Shown: in pieces, positions 1 through 5,183 of the stretch
Position numbering within the stretch: position 1 is the first letter of the stretch
Layout: each line of letters opens with the position of its first letter
Assembly (NCBI GenBank): GCA_900767685.1
Contig: CAAGAB010000084.1
Coordinates: 1 to 5,567 of the forward strand
Direction of reading: 5' to 3'
DNA: 5,567 bases
DNA from: an uncultured Coprococcus sp.
GTDB lineage: Bacteria; Bacillota_A; Clostridia; Lachnospirales; Lachnospiraceae
Translations under genes and position numbers: made by a program
Notes under the pieces: model-generated
What the model saw: the letters and a program-made list of their open reading frames with translations, nothing else
What the model was told of the DNA's origin: nothing
The model's database searches: none

Positions 1-175
1 ACTCCTTGAGTGTAGCAATCCATCTGTCAATTATGTCGTCCTTTACTGCGTAGCTGACTGCCTGGAATAACTGCTGTGGAGTAGGCTCCTCGATAGGCTT
101 GCGGAAAAGGGTCTTTACGTTAGTAATGACTTCTTTCTTGAAGCCTTCCTTATCGAAATCTGCTAACATCTTCAT
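1..175 (-). CDS. glgP: Glycogen/maltodextrin (alpha-glucan) phosphorylase, N-terminal fragment
   Basis: The gene starts at 175 and runs off the left edge, so only about 58 N-terminal residues are seen. Members of this GT35 family use phosphate and pyridoxal phosphate to release glucose-1-phosphate from glycogen or maltodextrins in the cytoplasm. The fragment contains DFDKEGFKKEV, then NVKTLFRKPIEEPTPQQLF and AVKDDIIDRW, matching the start of clostridial glycogen/starch phosphorylases, where residues of this kind precede the catalytic core. No active-site or PLP lysine is in the window, so activity cannot be judged. Three in-frame ATGs (184, 175, 169) are possible. The AAGGAGG site (RC of about 187-193) lies only 2 nt from the first and about 11 nt from the second, so 175 is preferred. 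A promoter is seen at 232-260. Family recognition is from memory of homologues; the fragment is short. Confidence 0.85.
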   Translation of the reverse strand, partial: MKMLADFDKEGFKKEVITNVKTLFRKPIEEPTPQQLFQAVSYAVKDDIIDRWIATLKE

Positions 176-231
176 GTGATTCATTCCCTCCTTGGATAAA
201 TAATTATATTTATTTCCATTTTCACTGTTTT

Positions 232-260
232 ATTCTATCATCAACCCTTTTTTTTAACAA
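232..260 (-). promoter_or_regulatory. Candidate sigma-A promoter for glgP
   Basis: On the minus strand, TTGTTA (255-260) is followed by exactly 17 nt and then TAGAAT (232-237), which is preceded by TGA and so has an extended -10. Transcription would begin near 225, leaving a leader of about 50 nt that contains the AAGGAGG ribosome site of glgP. Confidence 0.6.
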
Positions 261-283
261 TACATGAGGAAAAATTTGTTAAA
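253..283. promoter_or_regulatory. Inverted repeat over the glgP -35 (possible operator)
   Basis: TTTAACAA (253-260) and TTGTTAAA (276-283) are perfect 8-bp arms separated by 15 nt. The first arm contains the whole -35 hexamer of the predicted glgP promoter, so a protein bound to the dyad would cover the promoter. The arms are AT-rich, so chance is a real alternative. No known regulator consensus was recognised. Confidence 0.35.
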
Positions 284-302
284 TAACGCGATAAAATTAG
301 AC

Positions 303-326
303 TATAGTCAAATAGAATTGACTATA
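303..326. promoter_or_regulatory. Perfect 9-bp-arm dyad, operator-like
   Basis: TATAGTCAA (303-311) and TTGACTATA (318-326) are perfect inverted arms around a 6-nt spacer. The left arm also overlaps the palindrome GACTATAGTC (300-309), so the half-site GACTATA occurs three times in 27 bp, two of them as a direct repeat 20 bp apart. The size and symmetry suit a dimeric helix-turn-helix repressor such as a MarR-type protein, but this is inference. It lies about 65 bp upstream of the predicted glgP start of transcription and about 130 bp before the toxin promoter. Confidence 0.45.
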
Positions 327-453
327 TTTTTACATACAATGGTAAGAAATGACTGAAAACATGTGTGAAATACAAGAGTAAATCCATATCCAAACCAGCA
401 TACAATCCTTTTTGGAGAGTTTGTCGAAACCTATCGAATAATCAGAAGCCCTA

Positions 454-462
454 TGTTACAAT
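454..462 (+). promoter_or_regulatory. Extended -10 promoter of the small-toxin mRNA
   Basis: TGTTACAAT is a TGn extended -10 followed by TACAAT (457-462). No good -35 hexamer sits 16-18 nt upstream (433-440 reads ATCGAATA), so the extended element would have to compensate. Transcription from about 469 to the terminator ending at 678 would give an mRNA of about 210 nt. Confidence 0.5.
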
Positions 463-469
463 CTCTGTG

Positions 470-500
470 TTGCCACCCCTATACAGGCAAGGAAAGGGGG
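470..500 (+). promoter_or_regulatory. Leader hairpins that can mask the toxin ribosome site
   Basis: The toxin's Shine-Dalgarno is the AAAGGGGG run at 493-500, 11 nt before the ATG at 512. CCCCT (476-480) can pair with AGGGG (495-499) and hide it. A competing 5-bp stem joins TTGCC (470-474) to GGCAA (486-490). Such switching between open and closed leaders is a known feature of type I toxin mRNAs. Here it is read from complementarity only; no folding energy was computed. Confidence 0.45.
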
Positions 501-526
501 ATAGCACAATTATGATAAATTTTTTA
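501..526 (+). repeat. Start-region repeat, copy A (in toxin mRNA)
   Basis: ATAGCACAAT (501-510), a 3-nt insert TAT (511-513), then GATAAATTTTTTA (514-526). The insert and first base of the second block contain the toxin ATG (512-514). The same two blocks are contiguous at 696-718. In the Fst par locus, repeats DRa and DRb likewise flank the toxin start and are shared with the convergent antitoxin RNA. Confidence 0.85.
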
Positions 527-601
527 ATCTCCTTTTTAATCTCTGTCGTGGCAAGTATAGTAGCCTACTATATTTGTAAGTGGTTGGACAAAGATAAATA
601 A
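512..601 (+). CDS. Fst/Ldr-like small membrane peptide, putative type I toxin
   Basis: A 29-residue peptide starting MINFLISFL and ending CKWLDKDK. Residues 3 to about 21 form one uninterrupted hydrophobic helix (Ile, Leu, Val, Ala, Phe, Tyr), followed by a short charged tail with Trp-Leu-Asp. This is the layout of Fst-family toxins (33 residues in pAD1: one membrane helix, then an LD-containing charged tail), which act at the membrane of the producing cell when not repressed. It lacks the Pro seen in the helix of many Fst members, so membership is by architecture rather than by motif. The start is chosen from the AAAGGGGG site at 493-500; a longer in-frame reading from GTG 365 has no ribosome site and runs across the promoter. 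Repeats at 501-526 and 696-718, a two-way terminator and an opposing promoter support a toxin role. Its toxicity is not shown by sequence. Confidence 0.75.
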   Translation: MINFLISFLISVVASIVAYYICKWLDKDK

Positions 602-645
602 TTGGCAATCAGCCCAAGGAATACGTCGCCTTGCCAAAAGACGTA
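602..645 (+). repeat. Interleaved inverted repeats in the toxin 3' UTR
   Basis: TTGGCAA (602-608) pairs with TTGCCAA (631-637), and TACGTC (622-627) pairs with GACGTA (640-645). The pairs cross each other, so the RNA could form either stem or an H-type pseudoknot just before the terminator. CCTTGCC (629-635) can instead pair with GGCAAGG (486-492) next to the ribosome site, offering a 5'-3' closed form of the mRNA. Confidence 0.55.
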
Positions 646-646
646 G

Positions 647-678
647 AAAACCCCAGTAGCTGCAACTACTGGGGTTTT
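647..678. terminator. Bidirectional intrinsic terminator shared by toxin mRNA and antisense RNA
   Basis: AAAACCCCAGTAG (647-659) and CTACTGGGGTTTT (666-678) make a perfect 13-bp stem around a 6-nt loop. The outer A4/T4 of the stem supplies a U tract on either strand, so it can end the plus-strand toxin transcript and the minus-strand RNA from the 737-765 promoter. A shared two-way terminator is a defining trait of par/Fst loci. Confidence 0.9.
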
Positions 679-695
679 CGTTCATGCCTAAAAAT

Positions 696-718
696 ATAGC
701 ACAATGATAAATTTTTTA
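696..718 (-). repeat. Start-region repeat, copy B (in antisense RNA)
   Basis: A second copy of the toxin start region: ATAGCACAAT (696-705) joined directly to GATAAATTTTTTA (706-718), 23 of 23 bases identical to the two blocks of copy A and lacking its 3-nt insert. Weaker likeness continues to about 725 (TCCTT). It lies beyond the toxin terminator and has no ribosome site, which argues for use as antisense RNA rather than as a second gene. Confidence 0.85.
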
Positions 719-736
719 TATCCTTCGCCTATTGGC

Positions 737-765
737 ATTATAGCATATGATTTTATGTAATACAA
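737..765 (-). promoter_or_regulatory. Strong promoter of the antisense RNA
   Basis: On the minus strand, TTGTAT (760-765), a 17-nt spacer, then a consensus TATAAT (737-742) preceded by TGC, giving a full extended -10. Transcription would start near 730. It is clearly closer to consensus than the toxin promoter at 454-462, as expected when the antitoxin RNA must be in excess. Confidence 0.8.
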
Positions 766-859
766 TATACATAAAAAATTTCTAAATTCTATGTCTATAT
801 CCTGTATTTCATTAGGCATCCATTGATTGTTTTAAACAATATAACCTGACAACCAATTC

Positions 860-1666
860 TTAGCTTCTTCCATACCCGCCTGTTCCCGGCATACAGCATA
901 CACAAGGTACGCCGCCCATGCAGCATGACATGAGGGTACATATAGTACAAAGGTTATTGCAGAACTTTCCGCCAGTCGGCATATCCATTCCGTATCCGGC
1001 ACCTCTGTCCATGTACCACTGGCGTCCGCTCTTGATGGCCTCATATGCCTGTCGGTACTCCTGATTGCCCGGGTCAAGCTCCATGGCGCGCTTTATCATC
1101 TCCATGGCCCTTATCTGATTGCCAAGTCCGGCGTTGCACACACCACTGTAATAATGCCATCTGGCATCGTGGTTATCTATCTGATTGAGGACGTTCTTCG
1201 CCTCCTCATAGCTTCCGCTGTTCATGTAGTTCTTCGCAGCCTGAAAATATCTGGAATCCTTATCATTTGGATCGTAGTCATTCTGTCTCTGATATCCTCC
1301 AAAGCCAAATGGGCCAAATCCTCCGAAACCGCCAAATGGATCGTCGTACTGTCCGTAACCTCCTGACGAACCACCATAAGAGTTTCCGCCATAAGAACCG
1401 CCAGATCCATAACTGCCGCCGTAACCCTGAGAGTTTCCAGTTCCATACCCACCAGCACCGCCGTAGCTTGCACGGTCAGCCTCACCACTCACAATGGACT
1501 TGTACGCCTGCTGTATCTCCTTGAACTTTTCCTCAGCCTCATCCTTGTGGGGATTGTTGATATTTGCATCCGGATGATACTTGCGGCTCAGCCTTCTATA
1601 TGCTTTTTTCACTTCTTCTTCGCTGGCACCTCTTTTGAGTTCCAACACCTCGTAAGGATCTTTCAT
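860..1666 (-). CDS. J-domain co-chaperone with Gly/Tyr/Phe-rich region, TPR-like helices and Cys-rich tail
   Basis: About 268 residues. Residues 3-60 are a J domain ([16 protein letters not shown] onward) with the HPD motif near 31-33, the element that stimulates Hsp70 ATPase. Residues ~69-126 are low complexity: GYG/GGS repeats, then [13 protein letters not shown]. Residues ~139-212 look like paired TPR-type helices ([20 protein letters not shown], then [10 protein letters not shown]). The tail holds eight Cys in about 23 residues. The zinc-finger repeats (CxxCxGxG) and C-terminal beta domains of true DnaJ are absent, so this is not the housekeeping dnaJ. The start at 1666 begins the J domain and follows AGGG about 9 nt upstream; a longer frame from 1735 has no ribosome site. 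It is last in the operon with the DUF5685 and zinc-ribbon genes, close to a dnaK, its likely partner by inference. Confidence 0.88.
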   Translation of the reverse strand: MKDPYEVLELKRGASEEEVKKAYRRLSRKYHPDANINNPHKDEAEEKFKEIQQAYKSIVSGEADRASYGGAGGYGTGNSQGYGGSYGSGGSYGGNSYGGSSGGYGQYDDPFGGFGGFGPFGFGGYQRQNDYDPNDKDSRYFQAAKNYMNSGSYEEAKNVLNQIDNHDARWHYYSGVCNAGLGNQIRAMEMIKRAMELDPGNQEYRQAYEAIKSGRQWYMDRGAGYGMDMPTGGKFCNNLCTICTLMSCCMGGVPCVCCMPGTGGYGRS

Positions 1667-1712
1667 AATCTGTTCCCTATCCTTTTCACCAGACCATTTA
1701 TAATCGTCTTTG

Positions 1713-1724
1713 ACTAGGCCTAGT
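1713..1724. repeat. 12-bp perfect palindrome between the J-protein and DUF5685 genes
   Basis: ACTAGGCCTAGT is self-complementary over 12 bp in the 93-bp gap between two operon genes. On the plus strand it runs into TGCTATAAT (1724-1732), an extended -10 without a suitable -35. It may be a protein-binding site or chance; no regulator is recognised. Confidence 0.3.
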
Positions 1725-1759
1725 GCTATAATCAAGTAATCTTGTATTTGATGACGTTT

Positions 1760-2692
1760 TTATTTATCTGCATTTTCACCATCTGTATTTTTATCTTCTG
1801 CGCATCCACATCTTCTGTTCGTAGTTGCATAATACGCTTCCCATATCCCTGAGTATATTATATTCCTGAGTATTCCTACATTCTCAATAATAGGGAGCAT
1901 CTCATACTCCTTTGCAAGCGGAGCCACCATCATCATCAGAACGTCCTTCGTCCACTCTGCAAGCTCCTGCCATTTGCCCGGTTCTATGGGCGAATCCACA
2001 CCCACTGATTGTACATCAACATCCAGCTCATGTGCAAGTCTGCATACAAACGGATTGTAATTTCCTGCTCCTATATCCTTTTCTATATCGTCATACGCGT
2101 CCATTATGTAGACAAATTTGCCCAGATAATAGCCTATCGTCCTGAGATAAGATTCCCACTCGTCATGAGCCGGTGCACAGATCTCTGCCATGATATTGCC
2201 AAAATGCCCCGACAATGCATCCATATCATCAGATCCCGCATCCTCCAGCTCACTTATCGCCTTGAGGTTCTCCACTATGATGCGAATCTTCTGTGAATAA
2301 TCTTCCTTGAGTCTCCTGCCATTTTTCCCGGCGAGCAGCACATCTGCATAAAGCTTCCGGGTAAACATATGCTCATCGTCCCAGTCATCTATACATTTAT
2401 AATAGGTAAGGATCACGTTCATGTCAGCAACATAGTCTGTGTACTCATTCTGTACATAAGTATGCTTTGATGCCGGGTGTGCGATGCACCTTCGGCTGCC
2501 CGAGTGCTTCTCCGGTTCGTACAATCCCGTCAAAAGAAGCACCAGAAATGCCATGTCGTAGCTGAGGCTGATCTGTCCTCTGGCACCATATCTGTCCTTC
2601 AGCGATTTGCACAGACCGCAATAATACTTACGGTATTCATCATATTCTTTCATCTTAAGCTCAGGCTGGTTCACCACTATATATCCAAACAT
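1760..2692 (-). CDS. DUF5685 family protein, function unknown
   Basis: A 310-residue, mostly helical soluble protein that I recognise as the DUF5685 family, common in Lachnospiraceae beside J-domain genes. It opens with MFGYIVVNQPELK and a CGLC pair (C25/C28) in an RKYYCGLCKSLKDRYG segment. Two acidic motifs stand out: IDDWDDE (101-107) and DAYDDIEKD (198-206), followed by NYNPF. Their spacing in an all-helical protein recalls the paired Asp-rich metal sites of isoprenoid-synthase-fold enzymes, but that is only a resemblance. A CGC (295-297) and a hydrophilic tail end the protein. GGAG lies 8 nt before the ATG at 2692. It follows the zinc-ribbon gene after about 54 nt and precedes the J-protein gene by 93 nt, so cotranscription is likely. 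No function is assigned. Confidence 0.85.
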   Translation of the reverse strand: MFGYIVVNQPELKMKEYDEYRKYYCGLCKSLKDRYGARGQISLSYDMAFLVLLLTGLYEPEKHSGSRRCIAHPASKHTYVQNEYTDYVADMNVILTYYKCIDDWDDEHMFTRKLYADVLLAGKNGRRLKEDYSQKIRIIVENLKAISELEDAGSDDMDALSGHFGNIMAEICAPAHDEWESYLRTIGYYLGKFVYIMDAYDDIEKDIGAGNYNPFVCRLAHELDVDVQSVGVDSPIEPGKWQELAEWTKDVLMMMVAPLAKEYEMLPIIENVGILRNIIYSGIWEAYYATTNRRCGCAEDKNTDGENADK

Positions 2693-2746
2693 CTCTCAAT
2701 CTCCACACTGTATTCCAACATACGACTTTATCAGTCTGCGCTGTTA

Positions 2747-3142
2747 CTAAGACTTCTTCACAAATCTGTTGCCGCACTTAGGGCATCTGATCTCTATCTT
2801 GCCCTTTCCTCTTGGCACTCTGATCATCTGCTGGCATTTGTTGCAGACAAATATCTTGTATTCCTTGCCGGCTTCCTTCTGTTTCTTCGCGCGCTTGAAT
2901 ATATTTCTCACGCCCGCGGTATGCTCCATGAACCATCTGTTCTGCGCCGCGCGCTTGTCATAGTTCTTGGACATGATCCTGACATATCCATATATGAACA
3001 TGATAATTCCAAGGAAATAAAATATCCCTGTCTTGATAAATGCATCCAGCACCATAAATACCAATCCGCCCCAGGTAAGAAATGATGACAACTGATCGTT
3101 GCCGTACCTGGATCTCATAAACCTTATAAATTTGTCTTTCAT
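2747..3142 (-). CDS. Two-TM membrane protein with C-terminal zinc ribbon
   Basis: 131 residues. A basic N-terminus (MKDKFIRFMRSRYG) precedes two hydrophobic segments at about 20-35 and 38-56, forming a membrane hairpin. A basic linker (KRAKKQKEAGKEYK) leads to a zinc ribbon with CNKC (100-103) and CPKC (120-123) separated by a basic beta segment, resembling ribbons in nucleic-acid- or protein-binding proteins. Both ends would face the cytoplasm under the positive-inside rule. The start at 3142 is preferred because GAGGAG (RC of 3153-3158) lies 10 nt upstream; the ATG at 3151 is only 1 nt from it. It is first in the operon behind the promoter at 3173-3201 and ends TAG TAA. The specific role is unknown; the context suggests a link to the DUF5685/J-protein pair. 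Confidence 0.8.
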   Translation of the reverse strand: MKDKFIRFMRSRYGNDQLSSFLTWGGLVFMVLDAFIKTGIFYFLGIIMFIYGYVRIMSKNYDKRAAQNRWFMEHTAGVRNIFKRAKKQKEAGKEYKIFVCNKCQQMIRVPRGKGKIEIRCPKCGNRFVKKS

Positions 3143-3172
3143 AATCACCATTCTCCTCGTAATTTCCTAAAT

Positions 3173-3201
3173 ATTATATATAAAGATACCCGATATTCCA
3201 A
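3173..3201 (-). promoter_or_regulatory. Promoter of the zinc-ribbon/DUF5685/J-protein operon
   Basis: On the minus strand, TTGGAA (3196-3201), exactly 17 nt, then consensus TATAAT (3173-3178). Transcription would start near 3166, about 24 nt before the ATG at 3142. This suggests that the three downstream genes can be expressed separately from the dnaK upstream. Confidence 0.7.
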
Positions 3202-3218
3202 GTCTTCCATTTCGTATC

Positions 3219-3266
3219 GGGGGTCAGGCACCTCCGTCCCCAGGGGGTCAGGCTCCTCCGTCCCCA
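3219..3266. repeat. Two tandem 24-bp REP-like units after dnaK
   Basis: Two head-to-tail units (3219-3242 and 3243-3266), each GGGGGTCAGG, C, A or T, then CCTCCGTCCCCA or CTCCGTCCCCA in register; they differ at one base. They begin two bases past the dnaK stop. Read on the minus strand, each is GGGGACGGAGG followed by an imperfect complement ending GACCCC, matching the palindromes at 5070-5100 and 5191-5221. Hairpins here could protect or end the dnaK transcript, but no U tract follows, so a classical terminator is not supported. Confidence 0.8.
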
Positions 3267-3268
3267 GG

Positions 3269-5029
3269 CTACATTGTCTCCAGTTTCTCTGCGGATTCCT
3301 GGAGCTGTCTGTAGGCTTCCTTCATCCTGCCCATCTCCACGTCATCTACATGATTCATGTCTGTTCGTGTCACAAGCTTCCTCAGATACTCGCAGTCGCT
3401 CTTGATCCGTTTCATTTCTTTTTTATCGAGCTGTGCGCCCTTGGTCTCAAGAAGATTCTCTACCTTATATACATACGCCTCGGCCTCGTTCATAATGTCT
3501 TTGAACTCTCTGGCTCCAGCCACATCATCCTCGTACTTCTTCGCATCCTCCCTGGCTCTGCGGATCTCCTCCTCCGAAAGGTTGGTGCTGGATGTGATCA
3601 CTATCTGCTGTTCCACACCCCTGCCCAGATCCTTAGCTGAAACCTTGAGAATACCATTTGCATCCATGTCAAATGTGACCTCGATCTGAGGAACTCCCGC
3701 CATGGCTCTCTTGATACCGCTGAGTCTGAAGTTGCCCAACAGTTTGTTGTCCCTTGTGAAATGCCTCTCGCCCTGGTATACCTTAATCTCGACATCCCTT
3801 TGGAAATTGCCCGCCGTGGTAAATATCTTTGATGCTCTGGTCGGAATGGCTGAATTTCTCGGAATGATGACATTTGCCACGCCTCCAAGGGTCTCGATGG
3901 ACAGCGAGAGAGGCGTCACGTCCATGAGGAGAATGTCGTTCACCTTGTTCGACACGGTGAGCTCGCCGCTGAGCTTGCTTCCCTGAACCGCCGCACCCAT
4001 GGCAACGCACTCGTCCGGGTTCATATTCTTGGATGGCTCCCTGCCGGTTATGGCACGAACCTTATCCACAACCGCCGGTATTCGGGTGGAGCCACCCACC
4101 AGCAGCACTTTATCTATCTGATTTCTCGTTATGCCCGCATCGGACAGCGCCTGATTCACGGGTCTCGCCGTTCTCTCCACCAGGTCATAGGTGAGCTCGT
4201 TGAACTGCTCCCTGGTTATCGTCATGTCTAGATGCACCGGCTGATTCTTCACCGTCGATATAAATGGCAGATTGATGTGTGCAGTCTGCGCAAATGAGAG
4301 CTCCTTCTTGGCATTCTCACAAGCCTCCCTCACTCTCTGGGATGCCGTGATATCCTTCGCCAGATTGACCTTTGTCTCCTTTTTAAAGGTCTTGATGACG
4401 TAGTCCAGCAGCCTCTCATCAAAATCATCTCCGCCTAGATGATTGTCTCCCGCGGTGGCAAGAACCTCTATGACGCTGTCCCCTATCTCTATAACAGACA
4501 CGTCAAATGTTCCTCCGCCAAGATCGTACACAAGTATCTTCTGCGCCTGACCATTGTCCAGGCCATAGGCAAGAGCCGCCGATGTAGGCTCATTTATGAT
4601 TCGAAGCACATTCAGCCCCGCTATTCTTCCGGCATCCTTGGTCGCCTGCCTCTGGCTGTCGTCAAAATAAGCCGGGACTGTTATGACTGCATCAGATACC
4701 GGTCCGCCCAGATAACTCTCAGCATCGCTCTTCAGCTTTGAAAGTATAATGGCCGATATCTCCTGCGGCGAATAGTCCTTGCCGTCTATCCTCTTTCTGT
4801 ATGTTGTTCCCATCGCTCTCTTGATGGATGTGATAGTTCTGTCCACATTCACAGTCATCTGTCTCCTGGCAGCCTCACCCACCAGTCTCTCGCCATTCTT
4901 CGTGATGGCTACTATGGAAGGTGTGGTCCTGCCACCCTCCGAATTCGGTATGACGGTTGGCTGATCGCCCTCAAGCACTGCCACACAACTGTTTGTTGTT
5001 CCCAGATCTATTCCTATTACTCTGCTCAT
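3269..5029 (-). CDS. dnaK: DnaK-family Hsp70 chaperone (likely secondary paralogue)
   Basis: 586 residues. The N-terminal ATPase domain (about 1-365) has all Hsp70 signatures: [10 protein letters not shown] (5-14), [14 protein letters not shown] (167-180) and [13 protein letters not shown] (308-320). The linker [10 protein letters not shown] (366-375) leads to a substrate-binding domain and a helical lid ending in acidic and basic helices. It lacks the NBD insert of Gram-negative DnaK. It is shorter than usual DnaK (about 610-640) and has no disordered acidic tail. The start at 5029 opens the fold and follows GAGAGG by 9 nt; 12 further codons up to 5065 are not conserved-looking. No grpE, hrcA, classical dnaJ or CIRCE site is present, so it is probably not the housekeeping copy. 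It would fold or hold client proteins with GrpE from elsewhere and, by inference, the J-protein encoded downstream. REP-like palindromes lie on both sides. Confidence 0.93.
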   Translation of the reverse strand: MSRVIGIDLGTTNSCVAVLEGDQPTVIPNSEGGRTTPSIVAITKNGERLVGEAARRQMTVNVDRTITSIKRAMGTTYRKRIDGKDYSPQEISAIILSKLKSDAESYLGGPVSDAVITVPAYFDDSQRQATKDAGRIAGLNVLRIINEPTSAALAYGLDNGQAQKILVYDLGGGTFDVSVIEIGDSVIEVLATAGDNHLGGDDFDERLLDYVIKTFKKETKVNLAKDITASQRVREACENAKKELSFAQTAHINLPFISTVKNQPVHLDMTITREQFNELTYDLVERTARPVNQALSDAGITRNQIDKVLLVGGSTRIPAVVDKVRAITGREPSKNMNPDECVAMGAAVQGSKLSGELTVSNKVNDILLMDVTPLSLSIETLGGVANVIIPRNSAIPTRASKIFTTAGNFQRDVEIKVYQGERHFTRDNKLLGNFRLSGIKRAMAGVPQIEVTFDMDANGILKVSAKDLGRGVEQQIVITSSTNLSEEEIRRAREDAKKYEDDVAGAREFKDIMNEAEAYVYKVENLLETKGAQLDKKEMKRIKSDCEYLRKLVTRTDMNHVDDVEMGRMKEAYRQLQESAEKLETM

Positions 5030-5069
5030 ATATGTCAACCTCTCTGTTATGGTATTCTGATCCACTCAT

Positions 5070-5100
5070 GGGGACGGAGGGGACAGGTACCTCCGTCCCC
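5070..5100. repeat. 31-bp REP-like palindrome in the dnaK leader
   Basis: GGGGACGGAGG (5070-5080) and CCTCCGTCCCC (5090-5100) are perfect 11-bp arms around a 9-nt loop, GGACAGGTA. The element is the exact reverse complement of 5191-5221. It lies about 40 bp before the dnaK ATG and would form a stable hairpin in the dnaK leader without covering the ribosome site. Palindromes of this GGGGACGG...CCGTCCCC type are, from memory, dispersed REP-like repeats in Firmicutes. Confidence 0.85.
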
Positions 5101-5146
5101 ATCTATCGTATATAATAACCATCACTTATGAACATAATTTGGACAA

Positions 5147-5175
5147 AAAATAAAGTAAGTATAAAGTTCGGTTAA
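5147..5175 (-). promoter_or_regulatory. Weak candidate promoter for dnaK
   Basis: On the minus strand, TTAACC (5170-5175), 17 nt, then TATTTT (5147-5152), each matching consensus at 4 of 6 bases. It is the best pair found in the AT-rich 5101-5190 segment between the two palindromes; no CIRCE or CtsR-type repeat is visible there. Other weak options exist, so the true start is open. Confidence 0.25.
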
Positions 5176-5183
5176 GAGAGTAT

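Larger units (their letters stand above)
647..730 (-). ncRNA. Predicted antisense antitoxin RNA (RNA II-like)
   Basis: An RNA of about 84 nt is predicted from the promoter at 737-765 (start near 730) to the terminator at 647-678. Its 5' part is the complement of the repeat at 696-718, so it can pair with the toxin mRNA at 501-510 and 514-526, with the TAT of the start region bulged out, and cover the start codon. Its 3' part is antisense to the terminator loop, giving a second contact. The pAD1 RNA II (about 66 nt) has the same order: repeats first, terminator last. The ends are inferred from promoter and terminator and have not been mapped. Confidence 0.7.

Noticed and set aside
365..601. 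A 78-residue plus-strand reading frame from GTG 365
   Set aside because: It has no ribosome site, crosses the extended -10 promoter at 454-462 and the leader hairpins, and only its last 29 codons, behind AAAGGGGG, look like protein.
704..760. An 18-codon frame beginning MINFL in the second repeat, as a duplicate toxin
   Set aside because: There is no ribosome site, likeness to the toxin stops after five residues, and the hydrophobic helix is lost. Use as antisense template explains the repeat better.
826..840. Palindrome ATTGTTTTAAACAAT as terminator of the J-protein operon
   Set aside because: The 7-bp arms are AT-only apart from one pair, with a single-base centre and no T run on the minus strand, so it is too weak to call.
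1667..1735. Longer start for the J-domain protein
   Set aside because: The extra 23 residues lack a ribosome site and precede a J domain that normally begins within a few residues of the start.
2477..3085. A 202-residue plus-strand frame
   Set aside because: It is opposite two well-supported minus-strand genes, crosses their junction, and has low-complexity, non-domain content.
3219..3266. CRISPR remnant
   Set aside because: The two 24-bp units are directly abutting, with no spacer between them, and match the palindromes elsewhere in the window.
5030..5065. Longer start for DnaK
   Set aside because: Twelve extra residues before [10 protein letters not shown] are not expected in Hsp70, and GAGAGG sits correctly before 5029.
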